Assembly (NCBI RefSeq): GCF_037963145.1
Contig: NZ_CP150144.1
Coordinates: 3,844,001-3,908,000 of the forward strand
Source: Oceanobacillus sp. FSL K6-2867
GTDB lineage: Bacteria > Bacillota > Bacilli > Bacillales > Amphibacillaceae
Direction of reading: 5' to 3'
DNA: 64,000 nt
The notes under the pieces were generated by a model. The model was not told the origin of the DNA, did not search any database, and saw nothing but the letters and a program-made list of their open reading frames with translations. Positions 1-9,708 of the stretch are shown piece after piece (within the stretch, counting starts at the first letter, position 1; every line of letters begins with the position of its first letter). The position numbers were made by a program, and so were the translations under genes.

Positions 1-160
1 TGAACAAGAGAGATTAACAGACCAAATTAATTCCATTAATGAAAGTTATGAGCAAGTGCTTCAGCTTAATGAGGAATTTAACAATTATACGGTTGAGTAC
101 AATGAATTAAAAAAGGAGTTCTATGAAGCGGCAGATATAGAAGTTGCATATGAAGAATAA
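1..160 (+). CDS. C-terminal end of a YkyA-like coiled-coil protein (partial)
   Basis: An open frame enters from the left edge (codons begin at base 2) and ends at the TAA at 158-160, giving the last 52 residues. The peptide is highly charged and helical (many E, N, Q, Y), compatible with the coiled-coil end of YkyA, the putative lipoprotein encoded directly upstream of pdhA in B. subtilis. The assignment rests mainly on position; the lipobox end lies outside the window. A strong terminator follows five bases after the stop, so it is transcribed apart from pdhA. Confidence 0.55.
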   Translation, partial: EQERLTDQINSINESYEQVLQLNEEFNNYTVEYNELKKEFYEAADIEVAYEE

Positions 161-164
161 AAAA

Positions 165-209
165 ACAGACCCACTAACAGGCGTATTAAGCTGTGTGGGT
201 CTGTTTTTA
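165..209 (+). terminator. Rho-independent terminator after the ykyA-like gene
   Basis: ACAGACCCAC pairs with GTGGGTCTGT across a loop of about 20 bases and is followed by a T run. It closes the upstream transcript and isolates the pdh operon. Confidence 0.85.
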
Positions 210-1898
<1,689 letters not shown>

Positions 1899-1901
1899 AT
1901 C

Positions 1902-2879
1902 ATGGCACAAATGACAATGATTCAAGCAATCACAGATGCAATGCGCGTAGAATTGAAAAATGACGAAAATGTGCTTGTATTTGGTGAAGATGTTGGTCAA
2001 AACGGTGGAGTATTCCGCGCTACAGAAGGTTTGCAGGATGAGTTCGGTGAAGACCGTGTATTCGACACCCCTCTAGCAGAATCAGGGATTGGCGGACTAG
2101 CGATTGGGCTGGCATTACAAGGTTTCCGTCCGGTTCCGGAAATTCAATTCTTTGGTTTCGTTTATGAAGTAATTGATTCCATTAGTGGTCAAATGGCTCG
2201 TATGCGCTACCGTTCTGGTGGTCATCATACAGCACCAATTACGGTTCGTGCTCCATTTGGTGGTGGTGTACACACACCTGAAATGCACGCTGATTCACTT
2301 GAAGGATTAATGGCACAGCAACCAGGTCTTAAGGTTGTTATTCCATCAACTCCATATGAAGCAAAAGGGTTGTTAATCTCGGCAATTCGCGATAATGATC
2401 CAGTTATTTTCTTAGAGCATATGAAGCTTTATCGTTCTTTCCGTGGTGAAGTTCCTGAAGGGGAATACACAGTAGAAATTGGAAAAGCAGATGTGAAAAA
2501 AGAAGGAAATGACGTTACATTAATTGCTTACGGTGCAATGGTTCATGCATGTCTAAAAGCAGCAGAAGAGCTTGAAAAAGACGGAATTAGTGCTGAAGTA
2601 ATCGATCTACGTACGGTATCACCAATTGATTATGATACGGTTTTAGAATCTGTGAAGAAAACAAACCGTGTTGTTGTTGTGCAAGAAGCACAGCGTCAAG
2701 CAGGTGTAGCAGCAAATGTTGTTGCTGAAATCCAGGAAAGAGCAATTCTGCATCTTGAAGCACCAGTATTGCGCGTGGCTGCAGCAGATACTGTTTATCC
2801 GTTCTCTGACGCAGAAGAAGTTTGGCTACCTAATCACCAAGATATTATTGAAAAAGTAAACACTGTAATTAATTTCTAA
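1902..2879 (+). CDS. pdhB: Pyruvate dehydrogenase E1 component, beta subunit
   Basis: E1-beta, which completes the thiamine diphosphate active site of the alpha2-beta2 decarboxylase. The 325-residue protein has the transketolase-type pyrimidine-binding fold (residues about 5-180, with [19 protein letters not shown]) and the C-terminal transketolase domain (about 200-320). It starts three bases after pdhA behind a GAGAAGGAG ribosome binding site, indicating translational coupling. No oddities in length or motifs. Confidence 0.97.
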   Translation: MAQMTMIQAITDAMRVELKNDENVLVFGEDVGQNGGVFRATEGLQDEFGEDRVFDTPLAESGIGGLAIGLALQGFRPVPEIQFFGFVYEVIDSISGQMARMRYRSGGHHTAPITVRAPFGGGVHTPEMHADSLEGLMAQQPGLKVVIPSTPYEAKGLLISAIRDNDPVIFLEHMKLYRSFRGEVPEGEYTVEIGKADVKKEGNDVTLIAYGAMVHACLKAAEELEKDGISAEVIDLRTVSPIDYDTVLESVKKTNRVVVVQEAQRQAGVAANVVAEIQERAILHLEAPVLRVAAADTVYPFSDAEEVWLPNHQDIIEKVNTVINF

Positions 2880-2902
2880 ATATGAGATAGGAGGTAAGAT
2901 GT

Positions 2903-4177
2903 ATGGCATTTGAATTTAAATTCCCAGATATTGGGGAAGGTATTGCTGAAGGCGAAATCGTAAAATGGTTCGTGAACGAAGGCGATGACATTAAAGAGGA
3001 CGACGTACTATGCGAAGTCCAAAATGATAAAGCTGTTGTTGAAATTCCTTCACCAGTAGAAGGAACAATCAAAAAGATACATGTTGCAGAGGGTGAGGTA
3101 GCAAATGTAGGAAATGTATTTGTTACCATTGACGCTGAAGGCTACGAGTCTGACGAAAGTGGACAGGACGCAGAAGAAGCTTCAGAACCACAAGCAAAAG
3201 AAGAGCCAGCAAAAGAGGCTCCGAAGGAATCTAAACAAGAAGCTCAAGAAACAGAAGGCAAACGTGTTATTGCGATGCCGTCTGTAAGAAAGTATGCTAG
3301 AGAAAATAATGTAACCATTGAAGAAGTTAGTGGTACTGGTAAAAATGGCCGAATCCTGAAAGCTGATATTGATAGCTTCTTAAGTGGGGACAAGCCAGCA
3401 GCACAAGCTGAACAAGCAACAGAAAAGGCGGCAGAGACTCAAGATGCAAAACCGGCTCCAGTGCCAACTGGAAGCTATCCAGAAACTCGCGAGAAGATGA
3501 CAAACATCCGTAAAGCAATCGCAAATGCAATGGTTAACTCAAAATCGAAAGCGCCGCATGTTACGTTAATGGATGAAATCGATGTAACAGAGCTTGTTGC
3601 ACACCGTAAGAAATTTAAAGCAATTGCAGCAGAACAAGAAATCAAATTAACGTACTTACCATATGTCGTAAAAGCGCTTGTGTCAGCATCTAAGAAATTC
3701 CCAATATTAAATTCTTGGATTGATGATGCAACAGATGAGATTGTTCAAAAACATTATTATAATATCGGTATTGCTGCTGATACAGACAGAGGTCTGCTTG
3801 TACCAGTTGTAAAAGATGCTGATAAAAAGTCCATTTTTGAAATTTCTGCGGAGATAAATGAATTGGCAGGAAAAGCTCGTGATGGTAAACTAAAACCAGA
3901 TGAGATGAAAGGGGCTTCTAACACAATTTCAAACATTGGTTCAGCGGGTGGACAATGGTTTACTCCAGTATTGAATTACCCAGAAGCTGTAATTCTTGGA
4001 ATTGGCCGTATTGCTGAAAAACCAATTGTTCGTGATGGGGAAGTTGTCGTAGCTCCAGTTCTTGCTTTATCTCTAAGCTTTGATCACCGTATCGTTGATG
4101 GTGCTACTGCACAGTTAGCTTTAAACCAAATTAAACGATTACTAAATGATCCACAACTAATTATGATGGAGGCGTAG
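2903..4177 (+). CDS. pdhC: Dihydrolipoamide acetyltransferase (E2) of pyruvate dehydrogenase
   Basis: E2 core of the complex; it moves the acetyl group from the lipoyl arm to coenzyme A. Domains in order: one lipoyl domain (residues 1-78) with the lipoylated lysine at residue 43 in [11 protein letters not shown]; an acidic Ala/Glu/Pro-rich linker; a peripheral subunit-binding domain (about 124-163, [13 protein letters not shown]); a second linker; and the acyltransferase domain with the catalytic DHRIVDGA motif near the C-terminus. The 424-residue length fits the one-lipoyl-domain Bacillus form. The ribosome binding site is GGAGG. Confidence 0.97.
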   Translation: MAFEFKFPDIGEGIAEGEIVKWFVNEGDDIKEDDVLCEVQNDKAVVEIPSPVEGTIKKIHVAEGEVANVGNVFVTIDAEGYESDESGQDAEEASEPQAKEEPAKEAPKESKQEAQETEGKRVIAMPSVRKYARENNVTIEEVSGTGKNGRILKADIDSFLSGDKPAAQAEQATEKAAETQDAKPAPVPTGSYPETREKMTNIRKAIANAMVNSKSKAPHVTLMDEIDVTELVAHRKKFKAIAAEQEIKLTYLPYVVKALVSASKKFPILNSWIDDATDEIVQKHYYNIGIAADTDRGLLVPVVKDADKKSIFEISAEINELAGKARDGKLKPDEMKGASNTISNIGSAGGQWFTPVLNYPEAVILGIGRIAEKPIVRDGEVVVAPVLALSLSFDHRIVDGATAQLALNQIKRLLNDPQLIMMEA

Positions 4178-4180
4178 GTA

Positions 4181-5587
4181 ATGGTAGTAGGAGATTTTCC
4201 AGTAGAAGTAGATACACTGGTTGTAGGGGCAGGACCAGGTGGTTATGTTGCTGCTATCCGTGCTGCACAATTAGGGCAAAAAGTGACGATTGTTGACAAA
4301 GGTACTTTGGGCGGGGTTTGTTTAAATGTTGGCTGTATCCCTTCAAAGGCATTGATTCAAGCAGGCCATTTAGCAGAAACTGCTCAAGGCTCTGAAGAAA
4401 TCGGAATTAAAACAGAAGGTGTAACCATTGACTTTTCCAAAGTTCAAGAATGGAAAGGCAGTGTTGTTAAGAAATTAACATCTGGTGTTGAAGGCCTTCT
4501 TAAAGGAAATAAAGTAGACATCGTAAATGGAGAAGCATACTTTGTAGATAAAAATACTGCAAAAGTAATGGACGAAAAATCTTCTCAAACATATAAATTC
4601 AAGCATTGTATTGTAGCTACTGGTTCATCGCCAATTGAAATACCAACATTCAAGTTTTCAAACCGTGTACTTGATTCTACAGGAGCGCTAAACTTGAAAG
4701 AAGTTCCTAAAAAATTAATAGTTATCGGTGCTGGATATGTTGGAAGTGAGCTAGGCTCTGCATATGCAAACTTCGGAACTGAGGTCACTTTCCTTGAAGG
4801 TGCGAAAGATATTCTAAGCGGGTTTGAAAAACAAATGACACAGCTTGTTAAAAAGCGCTTGAAAAATAAGGGTGCTACAATCGTTACCGAAGCAATGGCT
4901 AAAGGTGTTGAGGAGTCAGCTGACGGTGTAAAAGTTACGTATGAAGCTAAAGGAAAAGAAGAAACAATTGAAGCAGATTACGTTCTTGTAACGGTTGGCC
5001 GTCGTCCGAATACAAGTGAAATTGGCTTAGAACAAGCTGGAATTGAACTTGACGAAAAAGGACTTGTTAAAATCGACAAACAATGTCGTACTTCTGTAGA
5101 CAATATATTTGCAATCGGTGATATCGTTGCTGGTCCTCCACTTGCTCACAAAGCATCCTATGAAGGAAAAATTGCTGCTGAAGTAATTGCTGGAGAAAAA
5201 TCTGAAATCGATTATCTTGGTGTACCAGCTGTAGCATTTACAGATCCAGAGCTTGCAACTGTTGGAATGACAGAAAAAGAAGCTAAAGATGCTGGATATG
5301 ATGTAAAAGTAGGGAAATTCCCATTTGCTGCAAACGGTCGTGCATTATCCTTAAATAATAGTGACGGATTCCTGAAGTTGATCAGCCGTAAAGAAGATGG
5401 GTTAGTAATTGGTGGTCAAATTGCAGGACCAAATGCAAGTGACATGATTTCAGAAATTGGGCTTGCTATTGAAGCTGGCATGACTGTTGAAGACATCGCT
5501 CTAACTATCCATGCTCATCCAACACTAGGTGAAATTACAATGGAAGCTGCAGAAGTAGCGCTCGGAACTCCGATCCATATGCTTTAA
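4181..5587 (+). CDS. pdhD: Dihydrolipoamide dehydrogenase (E3)
   Basis: FAD-dependent E3, which reoxidises dihydrolipoyl groups with NAD+. The 468-residue protein shows the N-terminal FAD-binding [17 protein letters not shown], the redox disulfide CLNVGC (about residues 47-52), the NAD-binding [14 protein letters not shown] and the C-terminal active-site base region HAHPTLGE. It begins three bases after pdhC with GGAGG as ribosome binding site. In many Bacillaceae the same E3 also serves other 2-oxoacid dehydrogenases (family knowledge). A strong terminator follows. Confidence 0.97.
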   Translation: MVVGDFPVEVDTLVVGAGPGGYVAAIRAAQLGQKVTIVDKGTLGGVCLNVGCIPSKALIQAGHLAETAQGSEEIGIKTEGVTIDFSKVQEWKGSVVKKLTSGVEGLLKGNKVDIVNGEAYFVDKNTAKVMDEKSSQTYKFKHCIVATGSSPIEIPTFKFSNRVLDSTGALNLKEVPKKLIVIGAGYVGSELGSAYANFGTEVTFLEGAKDILSGFEKQMTQLVKKRLKNKGATIVTEAMAKGVEESADGVKVTYEAKGKEETIEADYVLVTVGRRPNTSEIGLEQAGIELDEKGLVKIDKQCRTSVDNIFAIGDIVAGPPLAHKASYEGKIAAEVIAGEKSEIDYLGVPAVAFTDPELATVGMTEKEAKDAGYDVKVGKFPFAANGRALSLNNSDGFLKLISRKEDGLVIGGQIAGPNASDMISEIGLAIEAGMTVEDIALTIHAHPTLGEITMEAAEVALGTPIHML

Positions 5588-5612
5588 GATAGCGAAAGAT
5601 ATAATTGTTATT

Positions 5613-5653
5613 AAAAAAAGGATGCCTTGAATTAAAAGGCATCCTTTTTCTTT
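5613..5653. terminator. Terminator of the pdh operon
   Basis: AAAAAAGGATGCCTT pairs with AAGGCATCCTTTTTC over a six-base loop. Flanking A and T runs allow termination in both directions, although no convergent gene lies close by. Confidence 0.92.
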
Positions 5654-5692
5654 GTCTAGGAAATTATAAAATTTGAATGTTGTGGATAACTT

Positions 5693-6003
5693 AGATATCG
5701 GTACATCCACGTTCAGTTTCAGCGCCCAGAGACTAGCGAGACTTCCCTCACCTCATGCAATCTAAAGAAAGCTTGCCGATTGACTTTATCAGAGGCTTAG
5801 TTGCACTTATATCCTTGTGGTGAAATCGGGCATCGACTCCATATAAAAGTATGGTCGAATAAAATCAAGCTAAAGCTTAACGTCGGCATCTCACGGGGGT
5901 ATGTTCCTTTATCTTCTTCGTAAGAATGTTCGACAAGCCTAACCATTCCACAGTATGGTATCGAAGTCCGTATGACGCTAACCGGGTGCTTGCGCTTTTG
6001 TTC
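5693..6003 (-). repeat. Long copy of a GGTTAGCG/CTGGG-type intergenic repeat
   Basis: Read on the minus strand, the element begins GAACAAAAGCGCAAGCACCC, continues GGTTAGCG-N4-ACGGACT, and ends CTCTGGGCGCTGAAACTG followed by GTGGATGT. The same boundary sequences, with substitutions, bracket a much shorter copy at 41427-41525. It is GC-richer than its surroundings and has no credible gene; the reading frame at 5797-6006 on the minus strand is the repeat itself. Its minus-strand start overlaps the last codons of the slp-like gene and supplies that gene's stop codon. Confidence 0.7.
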
Positions 6004-6367
6004 CATCTTCTAAAGTAAATTCCAATTGCTCTATAATCTCATTTTTGGTCATGTTAGAAGAAAGTTGTGCAATTGTCTGTCCATTCTTTTGAATGATTAG
6101 AGTAGTATCATTGCTTTCTAACGGAATATCCATTTCGGCAGGGTCAATTTCAACCTTTTTTGCATCTGAAAACTCAGTAGGATATTTTGCTTTTATATCA
6201 ATTATAGCATCAACATATTTATCATCAATTTCTTCAACCGATTCTGCTGGGAGAATCATGACTCGATATTCTGACGGGTTAAAGGAAATAGCATTAATAA
6301 CATCCTCTTTATAGTGGCAGCCTGCAAGCAACAAAAGAATAGAAATTAAAAATAATAATTTGTTCAT
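5978..6367 (-). CDS. slp: Small lipoprotein, Slp-like
   Basis: A 129-residue secreted lipoprotein: an N-terminal hydrophobic signal peptide with lipobox LAGC (Cys17), then a small acidic domain (YRVMILPAESVEEIDDKYVD). It lies just downstream of pdhD and points toward it, which is where B. subtilis encodes Slp, the small peptidoglycan-associated lipoprotein. I assign it by position and class; a biochemical role is not evident. The last residues (KAQAPG) and the TAG stop are encoded by the intergenic repeat at 5693-6003, so the native C-terminus appears to have been replaced. The ribosome binding site is GGAAGTG. Confidence 0.6.
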   Translation of the reverse strand: MNKLLFLISILLLLAGCHYKEDVINAISFNPSEYRVMILPAESVEEIDDKYVDAIIDIKAKYPTEFSDAKKVEIDPAEMDIPLESNDTTLIIQKNGQTIAQLSSNMTKNEIIEQLEFTLEDGTKAQAPG

Positions 6368-6675
6368 CGGCTTTTATCACTTCCCTCATTGTGGAATTGT
6401 CTCATAACAATATAGGGATAGTTTATCAAATGATTGTTACCCTTTAGTTATTGTTATCGAAATGTTATTAAATTGAAAATCAATCGTCGAAAAATGTAAA
6501 CATGAAGAAATATTGTTTTGGGTATATAATAGAAGAGGATTAATTTGGAATAATGTACAGTCATTACCTATTCGGTTGGCATTAGTTGTTTATAAAATGG
6601 TAAATGACAGTGACTTCATGAATACTTTATGATTATTCTATTAATCTATTTTTTAGCCAGGAGGAGTTTTTACAT

Positions 6676-7551
6676 ATGAAAAGGATTACATTAATTATTC
6701 TTATTATTGGCATAGCAATGTTTTCAGCTTGTGCAAGCAATGCGGAAACAACGAGTCACGGAAAATCATCAACTGAAAAGGAAGAAAATAAAAATCAAGA
6801 ACATGTCCAGGAATCGGAGGATGAAAAAAAGAGTGGGGGTGAAGAATCGGAAGAAGATGCAGCTGGAATCGAAAAGGACGAGCATCCTAATGAAGCACAG
6901 TATAGGATTTCAGAAAATTGGTCCGTAATCCCAATAAAAGAAGAAACGAATGAAGATGTTGTACTGCTAACATTTGATGATGCACCTGATAAAAATGCTG
7001 TTAAAATGGCTAAGACATTAAAGGATATAGACGCTCAAGCAATATTCTTTGTAAATGGCCATTTTATCGATACACCTGAAGAAGAAGAAAAGCTCAAGGA
7101 AATTCATGAAATGGGATTTATGATTGGTAATCATACGTTTAGCCATGCAACATTGCCAGATATATCTGAAGCAGAACAAAAAGAGGAAATTATAAGTCTT
7201 AATGACCGAATAGAAGAAATTATTGGTGAGCGACCATTATTCTTCCGAGCCCCGCATGGAGCTAATACAGATTACTCGATTCAAGTTGCAGAAGAGGATG
7301 GTATGACAGTAATGAACTGGACATATGGCTATGATTATTTTGAGCCTTATATGAACGCAGAAAAGCTTGCAGAAGCAATGATCTCAGGTGAAGGTCCAGA
7401 AGTGGATGTACCGTATTCCCTGCTGAAGCCAGGAGCAAATCTACTGATGCATGACAGGGAGTGGACAGCTGAAGCATTGCCTGACATTGTGGAAGGTTTA
7501 CGGGAAAAAGGTTATGAAATACTTGACCCAGCACTTATCGAAACAAAGTAA
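6676..7551 (+). CDS. Polysaccharide deacetylase (NodB domain) lipoprotein
   Basis: A membrane-anchored extracellular enzyme predicted to remove N- or O-acetyl groups from wall or capsule polysaccharide. Signal peptide with lipobox FSAC (Cys15-19), then a very acidic Glu/Ser/Lys linker (about 20-75), then the NodB domain: TFDDAP (about 98-103), metal-binding NHTFSH (about 152-157), RAPHG (about 190) and LLMHD near residue 256. Motif 1 normally reads TFDDGP, so Gly to Ala is a deviation, but both aspartates and both histidines remain. It starts at ATG behind AGGAGGAG. It sits between slp and SR1, where B. subtilis has no such gene. Substrate unknown. Confidence 0.85.
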   Translation: MKRITLIILIIGIAMFSACASNAETTSHGKSSTEKEENKNQEHVQESEDEKKSGGEESEEDAAGIEKDEHPNEAQYRISENWSVIPIKEETNEDVVLLTFDDAPDKNAVKMAKTLKDIDAQAIFFVNGHFIDTPEEEEKLKEIHEMGFMIGNHTFSHATLPDISEAEQKEEIISLNDRIEEIIGERPLFFRAPHGANTDYSIQVAEEDGMTVMNWTYGYDYFEPYMNAEKLAEAMISGEGPEVDVPYSLLKPGANLLMHDREWTAEALPDIVEGLREKGYEILDPALIETK

Positions 7552-7699
7552 AAAAGTTATAAATAAGTCGTGAACCTTCTTACTTTAGTCATCAGAGATT
7601 CAGAAGTAACATATAATATACACAACCAAGAGCTATGTGCATTTAGTTATGTTTTTTTATCTGTAATAAAGACCTGCTATTTAATAATAAAATATTTAA

Positions 7700-7743
7700 T
7701 ATGTTATACTAATTAACCATTGACTCTTTTAGTATGACATATT
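7700..7743 (+). promoter_or_regulatory. Two CcpN-type operators at the SR1 promoter
   Basis: TATGTTATACT (7700-7710) and TATGACATATT (7733-7743) both match, at every position, the CcpN operator consensus TRTGHYATAYW as I recall it from gapB and pckA. One lies upstream of the -35 box and the other fills the spacer next to the -10. In B. subtilis SR1 is repressed by CcpN under glycolytic conditions, so the arrangement agrees with that regulation. Confidence 0.75.
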
Positions 7744-7748
7744 ATAAT
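7720..7748 (+). promoter_or_regulatory. Sigma-A promoter of SR1
   Basis: TTGACT (7720-7725), 17-base spacer, TATAAT (7743-7748). This is near consensus and is the strongest-looking promoter I can see in the window. Transcription would start around 7755. Confidence 0.85.
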
Positions 7749-7787
7749 AAAATTATGTTACCGATAAAACAAAAAGGGGATGACTTA

Positions 7788-7892
7788 ATGGGTACAATAA
7801 TTTGTCAGGATTGCCAGCAAGTTATTGCAGATTACGAAGATGAAAAAGTAACAACTCTTTACGGTACATGTCCTACTTGTGGTGAAAAATAA
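7788..7892 (+). CDS. sr1P: SR1P, GapA-binding peptide
   Basis: A 34-residue peptide beginning MGTIICQDCQ, with VTTLYGTCPTCG near its end. It closely resembles the SR1-encoded peptide of B. subtilis (39 residues, MGTIVCQDC start and the same VTTLYGTC core). Two CxxC pairs suggest a small zinc-binding fold. In B. subtilis SR1P binds glyceraldehyde-3-phosphate dehydrogenase GapA and promotes its association with RNase J1. The ribosome binding site AAAAGGGGATG precedes the ATG. This C-terminus is shorter and has the simple CPTC pair rather than the longer cysteine cluster. Confidence 0.9.
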   Translation: MGTIICQDCQQVIADYEDEKVTTLYGTCPTCGEK

Positions 7893-7906
7893 TACAAATA
7901 TAGGTT

Positions 7907-7937
7907 AAGCTACATTAAATTGATGTAGCTTTTTTTT
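7907..7937 (+). terminator. Terminator of SR1
   Basis: AAGCTACAT pairs with ATGTAGCTT over a seven-base loop and is followed by eight T residues. Confidence 0.92.
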
Positions 7938-7980
7938 GCATTTAGACAAAATACCTATGATCATAAAACAAACAGGTGTA

Positions 7981-8010
7981 TTAACAAATAGATCGGATAT
8001 GTATTATAAT
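7981..8010 (+). promoter_or_regulatory. Candidate sigma-A promoter of yktA
   Basis: TTAACA (7981-7986), 18-base spacer, TATAAT (8005-8010), about 60 bases upstream of yktA and just after the SR1 terminator. Confidence 0.55.
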
Positions 8011-8071
8011 AAGTTTTAAAGAAAACTTTATATAGGGGTAGGCAAGGTAATATAATGAGGTGAATAGAAAA

Positions 8072-8338
8072 ATGAATTACGAATACCCAATTGATGAAAT
8101 GTGGTCAACAAAGGAAATTATTGATGTGGTGAATTTTTTTTCGCTTGTAGAGAAGGCATATGAAAATAAAGTCAGACGAGAGGAAATCTTAATGCTGTAT
8201 CGGCGATTTAAACAGATTGTACCTTCAAAAAGTGAAGAAAAGAAACTGTTCTCAGCATTTGAAGCATCTTCAGGCTACTCAAGTTACCATACTGTTAAAA
8301 GAGCGAGAGACTCGAGCAATGATTATATTAAAATGTAA
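8072..8338 (+). CDS. yktA: UPF0223 family protein YktA
   Basis: An 88-residue cytoplasmic protein of the UPF0223 family (conserved WSTKEIIDVVNFF and FKQIVPSKSEEKKL). No biochemical function is established. I place the start at the ATG at 8072 (MNYEYPIDE), the usual family N-terminus, about ten bases after GAGGTG; the upstream GTG at 8060 overlaps that ribosome binding site. It is a single gene between the SR1 terminator and its own terminator. Confidence 0.9.
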   Translation: MNYEYPIDEMWSTKEIIDVVNFFSLVEKAYENKVRREEILMLYRRFKQIVPSKSEEKKLFSAFEASSGYSSYHTVKRARDSSNDYIKM

Positions 8339-8360
8339 AATAATGACAGCTTATATAGTA

Positions 8361-8405
8361 AAGACATTTATTCAACCAAAAGGGGTGAATAAATGTCTTT
8401 TTGTT
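8361..8405. terminator. Terminator between yktA and yktB
   Basis: AAAGACATTTATTCA pairs with TGAATAAATGTCTTT; a T run follows on the plus strand. The arms are symmetric, so it may also serve convergent yktB. Confidence 0.88.
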
Positions 8406-8429
8406 TCATCTCATTTTACGAGACATCAA

Positions 8430-9050
8430 CTAGTTACGTGACTGTAGTGCCAATTGATAGAATGGCATTAGAGTGCGGAAGGTTTCTTTCGCTGTATCGA
8501 TTAGCTTTTCTCCATCCGCTGCTAAATCACTCTCTGCTGGTACATGAATACCGATTAAAAACTCAGCTTTTTTTACATCTCTGAAGCGTTCCAGATGTTT
8601 CATTTCTAAATCTTGAATTGGTATTGAATTTTTATCCATGTGATCTAAAGAAACAACAAAATTGTCTGGAAGCTGTTTAATTTTTTCAAACGATGTGATA
8701 AAGGATTTCGCAATTTCCTGTTTATTTGGCAATTCGTAAATTAATGCCAGCCACATGAACAAATGATCATCAAATAGACCAATTTGAAAGTGTGGATGTT
8801 TTTTATAACCTCGTTTGTTATCCGCGATTGCTAACCAAGTGTCCTTTGGTGGATTAACCGTTCTCCTAGCATGTTTAGCAATATGTAAATACATTTCATT
8901 CCCTACTTGTGCTGCTATGTAATCAACGAGTTCTAATCCCATTTCCTGAAATTTGGGCTGAATTCTTGTTTGAATTGCTTTCATGCGTTCATCAAGACCA
9001 TCTATTGTAAAAGTATCGAAATCTTCGCGTTTAAATCCTTGAAAAGTCAA
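8430..9050 (-). CDS. yktB: UPF0637 (DUF1054) family protein YktB
   Basis: A 206-residue protein with the characteristic start MTFQGFKREDFDTFTIDGLDERM and the internal YLHIAKHARRTVNPPKDTW. These identify the UPF0637/DUF1054 family, which is conserved in Bacilli without a known activity. It is convergent with yktA, the same arrangement as in B. subtilis. No signal peptide or membrane segment is visible. Confidence 0.92.
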   Translation of the reverse strand: MTFQGFKREDFDTFTIDGLDERMKAIQTRIQPKFQEMGLELVDYIAAQVGNEMYLHIAKHARRTVNPPKDTWLAIADNKRGYKKHPHFQIGLFDDHLFMWLALIYELPNKQEIAKSFITSFEKIKQLPDNFVVSLDHMDKNSIPIQDLEMKHLERFRDVKKAEFLIGIHVPAESDLAADGEKLIDTAKETFRTLMPFYQLALQSRN

Positions 9051-9377
9051 AAAATCATTCCTTTCTAACGTTATTTATAATAATTATTATTAAATATAGA
9101 AGGTTTTAAGTCAAGCTATACATATTCGCGTTAATAAATAAATCTCTAAAAAATAGCAGATTAAAGCTTTTTAGAGCGAGCTTTAATTCGTTCTATGAAA
9201 TCAAATCTTAAAGCAAATTATAATTAAACGCTATGTTTAAAAATGGATAAACCGGGAAAAGATAATAAAAATAATCATTAATTTCAGAAAAGCTATGAAC
9301 AATATAATTTCCAAAACATAAAATAAAGAAAACAAATGAAACTGATAAAACAAGCTATTCGAAAGGAAGTGGCAAAT
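9051..9377. other. AT-rich intergenic region, no feature recognised
   Basis: About 330 bases between divergent yktB and ykzI. Very AT-rich with several short A/T tracts. No reading frame with a ribosome binding site and no stable hairpin was found; promoters for both flanking genes presumably lie here, but none matches a consensus well. Confidence 0.4.
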
Positions 9378-9575
9378 TTGAAATATGTAATGGAAGCATT
9401 AAGAAGAAAAGAAGCGGAAGAGCGATTACCTGTCATTCGAATGGAAATTGATTATGAATTAGTTACGCTTTTCGATGCGATGCAGGCTGATGATAAGGTT
9501 GCAATAATTAAAGCGAAAGAACGTTTAGAGGAGTTAAGGAAACAAATGTTACAAATTGAAAATGAAGACGCTTAA
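9378..9575 (+). CDS. ykzI: Small conserved protein YkzI
   Basis: A charged, helical 65-residue protein (KYVMEALRRKEAEERLP start, KERLEELRKQM near the end) resembling YkzI, which lies between yktB and yktC in B. subtilis. I choose the TTG at 9378 because AAAGGAAGTGG lies directly upstream; an in-frame ATG at 9336 has no ribosome binding site. The function is unknown. Confidence 0.65.
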   Translation: MKYVMEALRRKEAEERLPVIRMEIDYELVTLFDAMQADDKVAIIKAKERLEELRKQMLQIENEDA

Positions 9576-9580
9576 TAGCT

Positions 9581-9634
9581 GACCCCAATATGTATTGGAA
9601 GCATTAGAGAAATACTCGAATACATATTGGGGTC
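9581..9634. other. Sixteen-base-pair perfect hairpin without T tail
   Basis: GACCCCAATATGTATT (9581-9596) is the exact reverse complement of AATACATATTGGGGTC (9619-9634), with a 22-base loop. No T run follows in either direction, so it is not a standard terminator. It lies directly after ykzI and 75 bases before yktC. Confidence 0.75.
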
Positions 9635-9708
9635 ATTCAAATACAATGACGGGTTCCCTTCATTTTGGTACAATTATAGTTATAATGATGATAGTGGAGG
9701 GCGTACAT

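Larger units (their letters stand above)
7755..7937 (+). ncRNA. SR1: SR1 dual-function small regulatory RNA
   Basis: The interval from the predicted start to the terminator (about 183 bases) has the structure of SR1: a CcpN-controlled promoter, a central SR1P frame and a strong terminator, downstream of pdhD and slp. In B. subtilis SR1 (about 205 nt) base-pairs with ahrC mRNA to block its translation and also serves as mRNA for SR1P. The peptide and promoter logic are seen directly; the base-pairing role is inferred because ahrC is not in this window. Confidence 0.75.

Noticed and set aside
5797..6006. Minus-strand open frame of 69 codons
   Set aside because: Alternative frame of the intergenic repeat at 5693-6003, overlapping the slp-like gene; no independent evidence.
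9595..9708. 38-codon N-terminal extension of yktC
   Set aside because: It starts inside the loop of the 9581-9634 hairpin without a ribosome binding site; the ATG at 9709 has a good one and gives the normal family start.
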